Shown: piece after piece, positions 1 to 14,073 of the stretch
Position numbering within the stretch: the first letter of the stretch is position 1
Layout: each line of letters begins with the position of its first letter
Assembly: GCA_035544675.1 (NCBI GenBank)
Contig: DATKCA010000159.1
Coordinates: 1 to 19,939 of the forward strand
Length of the DNA: 19,939 nucleotides
Reading direction: 5' to 3'
From: DATKCA01 sp035544675
GTDB taxonomy: Bacteria > Acidobacteriota > Thermoanaerobaculia > Gp7-AA8
Notes under the pieces: generated by a model
Databases searched by the model: none
Seen by the model: only the letters and a program-made list of their open reading frames with translations
What the model was told of the DNA's origin: nothing
Position numbers and translations under genes: made by a program

Positions 1-1
1 C

Positions 2-415
2 CCGGCCAACGTCCTGGTGAACGAGGCCTTCAAGGCCGGCACTGAGCCGTTCCAGCCCTGTCCGCTGCACACGCCGCAGGTCGAGCCGTATCCGATGGTC
101 GACGCCTGGGGGAATCCGATCGCGCTCGACACCGCGTTCTCGACGGATACCACGGGGATGTATCCGCCATCGGAGATCGCGCCGTTCCCGCCGCTCGACA
201 CCGCCCCGCCGCCGGCCCCGCAACCGCTGCCGCCGCTGCCGGCGAATCCGAGAGCGATTCCGCCGCCCGAGCCACAACCGCGGCAGCCGCAGCCGCCGCA
301 GCCGCAGCCGCAGCCTCAGTCTCCGCCCCCACGCACGGACACCGGTCCGCCGCCGTCGACGAATACGTCAGAGCCGCCCCCCTCGACGAACACCTCGCCG
401 CCAGCGAGTACGTAG
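2..415 (+). CDS. C-terminal end of a probable class A penicillin-binding protein (PBP1A-like), 5' partial
   Basis: The reading frame is open from the first bases of the window, so the start and catalytic domains lie upstream. The visible part begins PANVLVNEAFKAGTEPFQPCPLH. The segment 'AFKAGTEPFQPCPLH' resembles the conserved tail just after the transpeptidase domain of PBP1A-type murein synthases (typically F-x-x-GTEPT-x-x-C-P-x-H). Those enzymes polymerise and cross-link peptidoglycan in the periplasm. After about 70 residues the chain becomes a proline-rich, low-complexity tail of P, Q, S and T, with a twice-repeated PPPSTNTS motif near the end; such tails are common on PBP1A homologues. 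The TAG stop at 413-415 is followed within a few bases by a heptamer repeat tract. Identification rests on one short motif, so another secreted proline-rich protein is possible. Confidence 0.55.
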   Translation, partial: PANVLVNEAFKAGTEPFQPCPLHTPQVEPYPMVDAWGNPIALDTAFSTDTTGMYPPSEIAPFPPLDTAPPPAPQPLPPLPANPRAIPPPEPQPRQPQPPQPQPQPQSPPPRTDTGPPPSTNTSEPPPSTNTSPPAST

Positions 416-420
416 TTCAG

Positions 421-516
<96 letters not shown>

Positions 517-530
517 TCCAGGAGGGACGG

Positions 531-608
531 ATGGAGCGCCGGTGTCCTCACCGGCGCCCTGGGCGGGGCGGGAGGCCAACGGCGCGGGTGAGGACACCCG
601 CGCTCCAT
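531..608. repeat. REPIN-like element 1 (two palindromes in inverted orientation)
   Basis: Two 28-bp arms at 531-558 and 581-608 are reverse complements of each other at 26 of 28 positions, with a 22-bp spacer. Each arm contains its own hairpin: GCCGGTG-TCCT-CACCGGC on the left and GCGGGTG-AGGA-CACCCGC on the right. The outer ends are ATGGAG and CTCCAT. The two differences between the arms pair with each other within each hairpin, so both hairpins stay intact. This is the layout of a REPIN, a REP doublet mobilised by RAYT transposases; a RAYT gene lies at 14074. Confidence 0.75.
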
Positions 609-634
609 TCTCGGATCGTGATGGATGCCGCCAT

Positions 635-819
<185 letters not shown>

Positions 820-822
820 CGG

Positions 823-2373
823 TCACGTGCTCTCCGGCTCGTGCTCCGCGTCCATCACCGTCATCTCCGCCATGACGAACTTCTCTCCGGCTTCGGCGCC
901 TTCGGGACGGTCGTAGGGGAGCATGAAGCCGAACGCCAATGCCAGCAGCGACGCGATGGCGCTGCCGATGAACACGGTGCGGATCGCGCCGGCCAGCGAC
1001 TCCTGCAGGATGACCAGCTGCCGCGGGCCGATCTCCGCGCGCGCCTGCGTGCTCACCAGCGCATTCGGATTGTGCGCGAGCCGCTCGGCCTCCGCCCGCG
1101 GCAGTGAACGGTTCAGATTCGCGACGAGGCCCGACGTCATCAATGCGCCCAGGAGTGCGACGCCCATCGCGCCGCCGATGGAGCGGAAGAACTGGTTCAG
1201 CGACGTGGCGATGCCGAGCTGCCCGCGCGGCACCGCATGCTGCACCGCGATGAGCAGAGTCAGCATCGTGAAGCCGAGGCCGGCGCCGATCACGATGAGC
1301 TCGAGGACGAGGATGCGGAACGGCGTCGTTCGCGAGGCGAACGACAGCCCGATGAAGCCGGCCGACATCGCCATGAGACCGGCCAGCACCAGCGGGCGGT
1401 ACCCGAAGCGGATCATCAGCCTTCCGCCGACGACCGACGCGGAGACCCAGGCCAGCATGAGCGGCGTGAGGAACGATCCCGCCCTGGTGGCGCTGACGCC
1501 GAGCGAGCCCTGCGCGAACAGCGGGATGAAGGAGATGGCGCCGAACATCGCCACGCCGGCCAGAAATCCGATGATCATCGACAGAGATACGACGCGGTTC
1601 CGGAACATGTCCGGCGGCACGATCGGCTCGCTGGCGCGCCGCTCGATGCGGACGAACCAGAACAGCATCGCCGTCACCGCCGCGAACAGCAGCAGATTCC
1701 GCGGCCGCACCAGCGCCTCGGCCGAGCCTCCTTCCACGAGGACGAGCATCAGCAGCGTCACTGCGAACGTCAGCACGGCCGCGCCGAGGTAGTCGATGGC
1801 CGGCTTCCCGGCGCGCTTCGTTTCCTGGAGAGCCATGCCGATGATCACCGCCGAGATGATCCCGAACGGCAGGTTGATGTAGAAGACCCAGCGCCATGAG
1901 AGCTGATCGGTGATGAATCCGCCGATGAGCGGGCCGATGATGCTGGAGAGGCCCCACACGCCGCTGAACAGACCCTGCATGCGGGCGCGCTCCTGCAGCG
2001 TGTAGATCTCGCCGATGATCGTCATGCCCAGCGGCACGAGCGCGCCGGCACCGAGGCCCTGGAGCGCGCGGGCGGCGATGAGCTGGGGCATCGTCTGCGA
2101 CATCCCCGAGAGCGCGGAGCCGACGAGAAACACGGCGATGCCGATGTTGTAGTAGAGCTTGCGGCCGTAGAGGTCCGAGAGCTTGCCCCACAGCGGCACC
2201 GAGACGGTGGAGGTCAGCAGGTATGCGGAGAAGACCCAGCTGAAATGCCCCAGACCGCCCAGCGCGGCGACCACCGTCGGCATGGCCGTGCCGATCACCG
2301 TCGCTTCCAGCGCGGCCAGAAACATCCCGGTCATGACTCCGGCTGTAATTGCCCAGCGTTGTTTGGACGACAT
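823..2373 (-). CDS. MFS drug efflux transporter, DHA2 (EmrB/QacA, 14-helix) family
   Basis: This 516-residue integral inner-membrane protein probably exports drugs or other hydrophobic compounds by proton antiport. Helix 1 carries the family acidic segment (FLAALEATVIGTAMPTV, about residues 18-34). Motif A is GKLSDLYGRK (63-72), and motif B contains R102 in ARALQGLGAG. The antiporter motif C is GLSSIIGPLIGG (141-152), followed by SWRWVFYINLPFG (159-171), which is typical of DHA2 members. Length fits the 14-helix group. The ATG at 2371-2373 gives the expected short cytoplasmic N-terminus (MSSKQRW), although no strong Shine-Dalgarno is visible. The gene lies downstream of the Kelch gene on the same strand, with a 152-bp repeat-filled gap. 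Its stop codon is 3 bp from a heptamer tract. Substrate cannot be told from sequence. Confidence 0.92.
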   Translation of the reverse strand: MSSKQRWAITAGVMTGMFLAALEATVIGTAMPTVVAALGGLGHFSWVFSAYLLTSTVSVPLWGKLSDLYGRKLYYNIGIAVFLVGSALSGMSQTMPQLIAARALQGLGAGALVPLGMTIIGEIYTLQERARMQGLFSGVWGLSSIIGPLIGGFITDQLSWRWVFYINLPFGIISAVIIGMALQETKRAGKPAIDYLGAAVLTFAVTLLMLVLVEGGSAEALVRPRNLLLFAAVTAMLFWFVRIERRASEPIVPPDMFRNRVVSLSMIIGFLAGVAMFGAISFIPLFAQGSLGVSATRAGSFLTPLMLAWVSASVVGGRLMIRFGYRPLVLAGLMAMSAGFIGLSFASRTTPFRILVLELIVIGAGLGFTMLTLLIAVQHAVPRGQLGIATSLNQFFRSIGGAMGVALLGALMTSGLVANLNRSLPRAEAERLAHNPNALVSTQARAEIGPRQLVILQESLAGAIRTVFIGSAIASLLALAFGFMLPYDRPEGAEAGEKFVMAEMTVMDAEHEPEST

Positions 2374-2396
2374 CGCCGCGCATTCTGCACTGCCTT

Positions 2397-2457
2397 CGTC
2401 CTTAGTCCTTAGTCCCCTTAGTCCTTAGTCCTTAGTCCTTAGTCGTTAGTCGTTAGG
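2397..2457. repeat. Heptanucleotide tandem repeat, CCTTAGT unit
   Basis: About eight units of CCTTAGT, with some GTTAGTC variants, lie upstream of the MFS start codon. The opposite orientation appears at 2519-2540. This is the same 7-bp architecture as at 421-819 with an unrelated sequence. Confidence 0.88.
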
Positions 2458-2506
2458 AGAACGCATTCCCGGCCTTGGTCGTTAGTCCCCAGGCGTTAGG
2501 AGAACG
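2451..2506. repeat. 13-bp direct repeat CGTTAGGAGAACG
   Basis: CGTTAGGAGAACG occurs at 2451-2463 and again at 2494-2506, between the two CTTAGTC-type heptamer tracts. With these tracts it fills the gap between the Kelch and MFS genes. No gene or clear promoter is visible here. Confidence 0.8.
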
Positions 2507-2518
2507 ATCGACTTTCTG

Positions 2519-2540
2519 CTAAGGACTAAGGACTAAGGAC
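2519..2540. repeat. Inverted heptamer tract (CTAAGGA units) overlapping the Kelch gene 3' end
   Basis: Three units of the CTAAGGA/AAGGACT heptamer run in the opposite sense to the tract at 2397-2457. Read on the minus strand they encode the last residues (IVLSP) and the TAG stop codon of the Kelch gene. Confidence 0.85.
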
Positions 2541-3428
2541 GATGCGACGTCTCGGAAACGCGCCAAAGGCCTCGTGCACGTCGGTGAGGCCGAAGCCCTC
2601 TACCGGCGCGCCGCCCGGGACGTGGATCACGCCGGAGACCGTCGCCGCGCCGATGCCGTGCCGTGCCGTCGGCATGTCCGCCTCGCGCCGCCACGTGCCG
2701 GTCGCGAAGTCGTAGGACTCGGTGTGCGGAAAGACTCCGGTCACGGAGTTCCGGTTCCCCTCGCCGCCGAAGACGTACATCCGGCCGTTCAGGACGGCCG
2801 CGGCGATTCCGCTCCGTGCCGTCGGAAGACGGGGGAGAATCGTCCAGGCGTTGGTGACCGGGTCGTAGCTCTCGAACGCGTTCGTGTTCCCACCCGCCCT
2901 CCCGCCCGCCACGTACAGCTTCCCGTCGAATGCCGCCGCGGCTAGGTGCTCGCGCGGCGTCGGCATCTGCGCGAGCGTCGTCCACTGATCCGCGGCCGGG
3001 TCGTACACGACGAGATCGCGCAGCGCCGGCGCGCCGCCCGTCGCGTAGATCCTGCCGTCGATCACGGCCGCGGCGAGCGCGCCGGTCGCGCGCGGCAGTG
3101 AGGCCACCTCGGACCACTGATCGAGCGCCGGATCGTAGCGGTAGACGTTTCTCGTCGGATTGAAGGAGAGCGAGCGGTAGCCGCCGATGATGTAGAGCTT
3201 CCCGTCGAGGGAAGCCGCCGCGGCGTGATGCACGGGCGCGGGCAGCGGCGCCACGAACCGCCAGCGGTTGGAGGCCCGGTCGTACTCCTCGACCGACGAG
3301 AGGATGACCGGACCGGAGATCCCGCCGATCGCGTAGACCTTCTCGTTCACCGCGGCGACGGAGATTTCCTGCCTGGGTGTGAGGAGCGGGGCGAGGGTGA
3401 CCCAGGCGGCGAGGAGGGTGATCGTCAT
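2526..3428 (-). CDS. Kelch-repeat beta-propeller protein
   Basis: This 300-residue protein is built almost entirely of Kelch repeats. Six diglycine strands of the form (L/V/I)Y-x-x-GG are visible: VYAIGG (31-36), LYIIGG, IYATGG, LYVAGG, MYVFGG and IHVPGG. Each is followed by a conserved Y-x-P/F and W segment such as YDPAADQW, so a six-bladed propeller is expected. Kelch propellers bind proteins or ligands and sometimes carry enzyme active sites; no catalytic motif is evident. The first residues (MTITLLAAWVTLAPLL) are mildly hydrophobic but have no positive charge, and W9 onward already fits a propeller strand, so export is uncertain. A stop codon lies a few codons upstream in frame, which supports this start. 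The last residues come from a heptamer repeat, so the original C-terminus may have been altered. Confidence 0.85.
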   Translation of the reverse strand: MTITLLAAWVTLAPLLTPRQEISVAAVNEKVYAIGGISGPVILSSVEEYDRASNRWRFVAPLPAPVHHAAAASLDGKLYIIGGYRSLSFNPTRNVYRYDPALDQWSEVASLPRATGALAAAVIDGRIYATGGAPALRDLVVYDPAADQWTTLAQMPTPREHLAAAAFDGKLYVAGGRAGGNTNAFESYDPVTNAWTILPRLPTARSGIAAAVLNGRMYVFGGEGNRNSVTGVFPHTESYDFATGTWRREADMPTARHGIGAATVSGVIHVPGGAPVEGFGLTDVHEAFGAFPRRRIVLSP

Positions 3429-3590
3429 GAGACCGATAGGTTAGCGGACCCCCGGTTTTTCACCGAAAAAGCACCCTCATCCATTGGTCTGAATTTCGCA
3501 TTTCGCTCCCTCGTAACAGCAGCAACCACTTCATTTCAACTGATTTCCACCACAGTTCCAGCATGGGTTGGAGCATCCGATGGCGCTGAG

Positions 3591-3605
3591 CCGGCGGCGC
3601 TCCAC
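3591..3605. repeat. Possible solo REP half-site in the kinase leader
   Basis: The 15-mer at 3591-3605 is, on the minus strand, GTGGAGCGCCGCCGG. Its first 14 bases equal the start of REPIN-like element 3 at 10901. It lies 8 bp upstream of the kinase Shine-Dalgarno. The inner half of the palindrome is degenerate, so this could be chance similarity in GC-rich DNA. Confidence 0.35.
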
Positions 3606-3612
3606 GAAGCCC

Positions 3613-3620
3613 GGAGGGAG
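3613..3620 (+). promoter_or_regulatory. Shine-Dalgarno for the poly-HAMP kinase
   Basis: GGAGGGAG ends 8 bp before the ATG at 3629. It is the strongest ribosome-binding site in the signalling operon and fixes the start of the giant kinase. Confidence 0.8.
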
Positions 3621-3628
3621 AGGGTGCG

Positions 3629-10897
<7,269 letters not shown>

Positions 10898-10900
10898 ACA

Positions 10901-10965
10901 GTGGAGCGCCGCCGACCCGGCGGCGCTTCTCGGCCGAAGACGCCGCCGAGTCGGCGGCCCTCCAC
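10901..10965. repeat. REPIN-like element 3 between the giant kinase gene and cheR
   Basis: The arms 10901-10924 and 10942-10965 match as reverse complements at 22 of 24 positions. The left hairpin is GCGCCGCC-GACCC-GGCGGCGC and the right is GCCGCCGA-GT-CGGCGGC. The outer ends are GTGGAG and CTCCAC. The element starts 3 bp after the kinase stop codon and fills most of the 101-bp gap to cheR. It has no T tract, so it is not an ordinary intrinsic terminator, but its stem-loops could affect mRNA stability or readthrough into cheR. Confidence 0.75.
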
Positions 10966-10998
10966 CGGGTCTGCCCTTTGCTCTACTAGTCCCCGACG

Positions 10999-11856
10999 AT
11001 GCCTTCCGATGCCCTGACGCTCGCCGAAGATCAGGACAAGCTGGACCTCGAGGTCATCGAGATCCAGCTCCTGACGGAGGGGATCTACCGGCACTACGGG
11101 TTCGACTTCCGCGACTACTCCACTCCCTCGTTGCGCCGGCGCATCTGGAAGCGCATCTACGCCGAGGGGCTGACCACCGTGTCCGGTCTGATCGAGAAGG
11201 TGCTGCACGACTCGCAGTCCATGGAGCGGCTCCTCCTCGACCTGTCGATCAACACCACGGCCATGTTCCGCGACCCCACGTTCTACCTGGCATTCCGGAA
11301 GAAGGTCGTGCCGATGCTGCGCACGTACCCGTTCGTGCGCCTCTGGCACGCCGGCTGTTCGACCGGCGAAGAGGTGTACTCGATGGCCATGCTTCTCCAG
11401 GAGGAGGGGCTGTACGACCGCTGCCGCATCTACGCCACCGACATCAACGAGGCCGTGCTGCAGAAGGCCAAGGCCGGGATCTTTCCCCTGGCCACCATGC
11501 AGGAGAACACCAGCAACTACATCGCCGCCGGCGGGAAGGGAACGTTTTCCGACTACTACACCGCGCGATACGACTACGCCATCTTCCGGCCCTCTCTGCG
11601 CGAGAACGTCGTATTCGCCCAGCACAACCTCGTCACCGACGCGTCTTTCAACCAGTTCAACGTGATTCTCTGCCGCAACGTCCTCATCTACTTCAACAAC
11701 GTCCTCCAGGAGCGCGTGCAGAAGCTCTTCCTCGACAGCATGGAGACGTTCGGGATCCTCGGGCTGGGCAAGAAGGAGTCGCTGCGCTTCACCGCAGTGG
11801 CTGACTCCTACGAGGAGCTGGACGCGGACGAGAGGATCTACAGGAGGATCCGGTGA
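10999..11856 (+). CDS. CheR-family protein-glutamate O-methyltransferase
   Basis: This 285-residue protein has the usual CheR length and two-domain layout: an N-terminal helical domain (about residues 15-80) and a SAM-dependent methyltransferase domain. Visible motifs are SINTTAMFRDP (83-93, the CheR signature around the Asn/Thr/Arg cluster), the SAM-binding loop AGCSTGEE (118-125), ATDIN with D148, and CRNVLIYF (225-232). CheR methylates glutamates, classically on chemoreceptors. Here there is no receptor, CheA or CheW nearby; the neighbours are two histidine kinases. An in-frame TAG at 10987-10989 makes the ATG the first possible start, but no Shine-Dalgarno is visible. The TGA stop overlaps the GTG of cheB, indicating coupled translation. 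The symbol cheR describes the family only. Confidence 0.93.
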   Translation: MPSDALTLAEDQDKLDLEVIEIQLLTEGIYRHYGFDFRDYSTPSLRRRIWKRIYAEGLTTVSGLIEKVLHDSQSMERLLLDLSINTTAMFRDPTFYLAFRKKVVPMLRTYPFVRLWHAGCSTGEEVYSMAMLLQEEGLYDRCRIYATDINEAVLQKAKAGIFPLATMQENTSNYIAAGGKGTFSDYYTARYDYAIFRPSLRENVVFAQHNLVTDASFNQFNVILCRNVLIYFNNVLQERVQKLFLDSMETFGILGLGKKESLRFTAVADSYEELDADERIYRRIR

Positions 11857-12467
11857 ACGGAGGGCGGGCCGTGAGGAAATTCGAGATCATCCTCATCGGA
11901 TGCTCCCTGGGAGGGATGCGCGCCCTGGAGACGATCTTCTCGGCGGTGCCGCCCGGTTTCCAGGTTCCGATCGCGGTCGTTCAGCACCGGCACAAGCGAT
12001 CGAACGAAGCGTTGCCCGAGTTCCTCCGCAAGGCCACGAATCTCTGCGTCGTGGACGTCGAGGACAAGCAGTGGATCAAGCCGGGGTGCATCTATCTCGC
12101 TCCGGCCGACTATCACCTGATGGTGGAAAAAGGGTCGTTCAGCCTTTCGGTCGATGCCGCGGTCGCGTACTCGCGGCCCTCGATCGACGTGATGTTCGAG
12201 TCCGCGGCGGACGCCTATGGCAGCGCGGTGCTGGCCATCGTGCTGACCGGCGCGAACGCCGACGGCGCGCGTGGCGCCGCCCGCATCAAGAGAAGGGGAG
12301 GGTTCGTCGTGGTGCAGGATCCCGCCACCGCGGAAGCACCGTCGATGCCTCAGGCCGCCATCGCGGCCGGGCCCGTGGATCAGATCTTGCCTCTGGACCG
12401 CATCGGGCCGTTCGTGGTCGAAATGTGTCATAAGGCGCAGCCGTCACGAGCTGCAGGTCGCTCATGA
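11853..12467 (+). CDS. CheB-family protein-glutamate methylesterase lacking a receiver domain
   Basis: The 204-residue product is only the CheB methylesterase domain, with no N-terminal receiver domain. The Ser-His-Asp triad is recognisable: Ser18 in GCSLGG, His45 in VVQHRHK and Asp137 in LTGANADGA. It would remove methyl groups added by CheR, or deamidate glutamines. Without a receiver it cannot be switched on by phosphorylation within the same chain, so control may come from the receiver-containing partners beside it. GTG 11853 overlaps the cheR stop codon and has AGGAGG at 11842-11847. A second GTG at 11871, preceded by GGAGGG at 11859-11864, would give MRKFEIILIGCS, closer to usual CheB starts. 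Either is possible. The stop overlaps the next start by 4 bp (ATGA). Confidence 0.92.
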   Translation: MNGGRAVRKFEIILIGCSLGGMRALETIFSAVPPGFQVPIAVVQHRHKRSNEALPEFLRKATNLCVVDVEDKQWIKPGCIYLAPADYHLMVEKGSFSLSVDAAVAYSRPSIDVMFESAADAYGSAVLAIVLTGANADGARGAARIKRRGGFVVVQDPATAEAPSMPQAAIAAGPVDQILPLDRIGPFVVEMCHKAQPSRAAGRS

Positions 12468-14038
12468 CCCCGAACGACGAGAGAATCAACATCCTGCTGG
12501 TCGACGACCAGCCCAACAACCTCCTGGCCCTGGAGTCCATCCTCGCCGACATCGGTCAGAACCTCGTGCGCGCGGAGTCCGGCACTCGCGCTCTCAGGCA
12601 GCTTCTGGAGATGGACTTCGCCGTCATCCTGCTCGACGTGCAGATGCCGGACATGGACGGCTTCGAGACCGCCACGCTGATCCGCGAGCGCGAGAAGTCG
12701 CGTGATACGCCCATCATCTTTCTGACCGCGTTGAGCCGCAGCGAGACGAACGTGTTTCGCGGCTATGAGCTCGGCGCGGTCGACTACATCTTCAAACCGT
12801 TCCATCCGGAGATCCTGCGCTCGAAGGTCAACGTGTTCGTCGAGCTGTTCCGGCGCCGCGAGGCCATCAAGCGGCAGGCCCAGGAACTGGCTCAGCTCAG
12901 CAGGAAGAACCAGCTCATCCTCGACAACGTCGCCGAGGGCGTGTTCGGCGCCGACCTTGGGGGCGTGGCCACGTTCGTCAATCCCGCCGCCGCGAAGCTC
13001 ATCGCCCGCGACGTCGACGAGATCGTCGGGCATGACATTCACGCGCTCATCCACCCGGTCCTGCCGGGTGTGATCACGTGCGACGCCGGCCAGTGTCAGC
13101 TCCTCGCCGCGGTGCACGGCCTCACAGCCGGGCAGGCTGTGGAGGACACGTTCTTCAGTCAGGTTGGCACGAGCTTCCCGGCCGAGTTCAGCGCCTCGGC
13201 CATCCGCGACGACGACGGCACGCTCCTCGGCTCGGTCATCACGTTCCGCGATGTGACCGAGAGGCGCGCCGCCGCGCTCGCCGCGGAGGCCGAGCGGCGG
13301 TATCGCGAGGCGGAGGCTCAGAATCGCGCCAAGGACAACTTCCTCGCCACGCTGTCCCACGAGCTGCGCACTCCCATGACCTCGATCCTGGGATGGGTGC
13401 AGTTCCTGCGGACTGGCGGCTACGATCCGGAAGAGCTCGATGAGGCGCTGGCTACGATCGAGTCGAGTGCGCGGCTGCAGGCCCGCCTCATCGACGACAT
13501 GCTCGACGTCTCCCGCATCGTCCTCGGCAAGTTCCAGGTCGATCTCCGTCCGACGAAGATCTCCGACATCGTCGACGCCGCGCTCACCACCGCCCGGCCC
13601 GTCGCCCAGGAGCACGAGGTCCGCATCACGGCAGAGATCGAGGCCCGCGATGCCGTCGTCGAGGCCGACGCCAGCCGCATGCAGCAGGTCATCGGCAACA
13701 TCCTGTCGAACGCCATCAAGTTCACGCCGCCGGGGAAACTGGTCGACCTGCGCATCGCCCGCCACGATCACAAGCTGACGATCAGTGTGACCGATCAGGG
13801 GGAGGGCATCGAGCCGGCGTTCCTGCCGCACGTGTTCGAGCGCCTGCGCCAGGCCGACGGCGCGTCCAAGCGCAGCGGTCTCGGCCTCGGCCTGGCCATC
13901 GCCCGCCACATCGTCGAGCTGCACCACGGCGAGATCACCGCCGAAAGCGCCGGCCTCGGCCACGGCTCGCGCTTCATCGTGACATTACCGCTGGCGACCG
14001 TGGGGTCAGGTCTTGCCTTTACCCTTTCTCCACAATGA
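12464..14038 (+). CDS. REC-PAS-HisKA-HATPase sensor kinase with an altered C-terminus
   Basis: This 524-residue soluble kinase opens with a receiver domain (about 8-125; acidic pair D14/D15, phospho-site Asp58 in LLDVQMPDMDG, Lys in FKPF). A PAS domain (about 148-255, beginning NQLILDNVAEGVFGAD), a short helix and HisKA with His299 in LSHELRTPM follow. The HATPase has NILSNAIKF, DQGEGI and SGLGLGLAI. A fused N-terminal receiver suggests that it receives phosphate from, or is tuned by, the giant kinase of the same operon. The ATG overlaps the cheB stop codon (ATGA). The catalytic core looks complete, but the last 12 residues (GSGLAFTLSPQ and neighbours) and the stop codon come from the left end of the inserted transposase element, so the native tail was replaced. 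Confidence 0.93.
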   Translation: MTPNDERINILLVDDQPNNLLALESILADIGQNLVRAESGTRALRQLLEMDFAVILLDVQMPDMDGFETATLIREREKSRDTPIIFLTALSRSETNVFRGYELGAVDYIFKPFHPEILRSKVNVFVELFRRREAIKRQAQELAQLSRKNQLILDNVAEGVFGADLGGVATFVNPAAAKLIARDVDEIVGHDIHALIHPVLPGVITCDAGQCQLLAAVHGLTAGQAVEDTFFSQVGTSFPAEFSASAIRDDDGTLLGSVITFRDVTERRAAALAAEAERRYREAEAQNRAKDNFLATLSHELRTPMTSILGWVQFLRTGGYDPEELDEALATIESSARLQARLIDDMLDVSRIVLGKFQVDLRPTKISDIVDAALTTARPVAQEHEVRITAEIEARDAVVEADASRMQQVIGNILSNAIKFTPPGKLVDLRIARHDHKLTISVTDQGEGIEPAFLPHVFERLRQADGASKRSGLGLGLAIARHIVELHHGEITAESAGLGHGSRFIVTLPLATVGSGLAFTLSPQ

Positions 14039-14044
14039 GTGGAG
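14028..14044. repeat. Hairpin CTCCAC-AATGA-GTGGAG in the transposase leader
   Basis: Six-base arms are separated by five bases. The hexamers are the same as the outer ends of REPIN-like elements 2 and 3. The kinase stop codon (14036-14038) lies in the loop. Confidence 0.6.
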
Positions 14045-14055
14045 TGTTTCGCGCG

Positions 14056-14070
14056 CCGAGGTAACCTCGG
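14056..14070 (+). promoter_or_regulatory. Hairpin overlapping the likely transposase ribosome-binding site
   Basis: CCGAGGT-A-ACCTCGG has perfect 7-bp arms and ends 3 bp before the ATG at 14074. The only Shine-Dalgarno-like sequence, GAGGT, is in its left arm, so folding would hide it and keep transposase synthesis low. That role is inferred. Confidence 0.5.
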
Positions 14071-14073
14071 TGC

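Noticed and set aside
3456..3470. Hairpin TTTTTC-ACC-GAAAAA as a terminator or operator
   Set aside because: The stem is almost all A-T, short and isolated, and it lies upstream of both divergent genes, where a terminator is not expected.
10901..10965. Ordinary intrinsic terminator after the giant kinase gene
   Set aside because: There are two strong hairpins but no run of T after either, and the same double-hairpin design recurs inside a coding region at 9534-9610.
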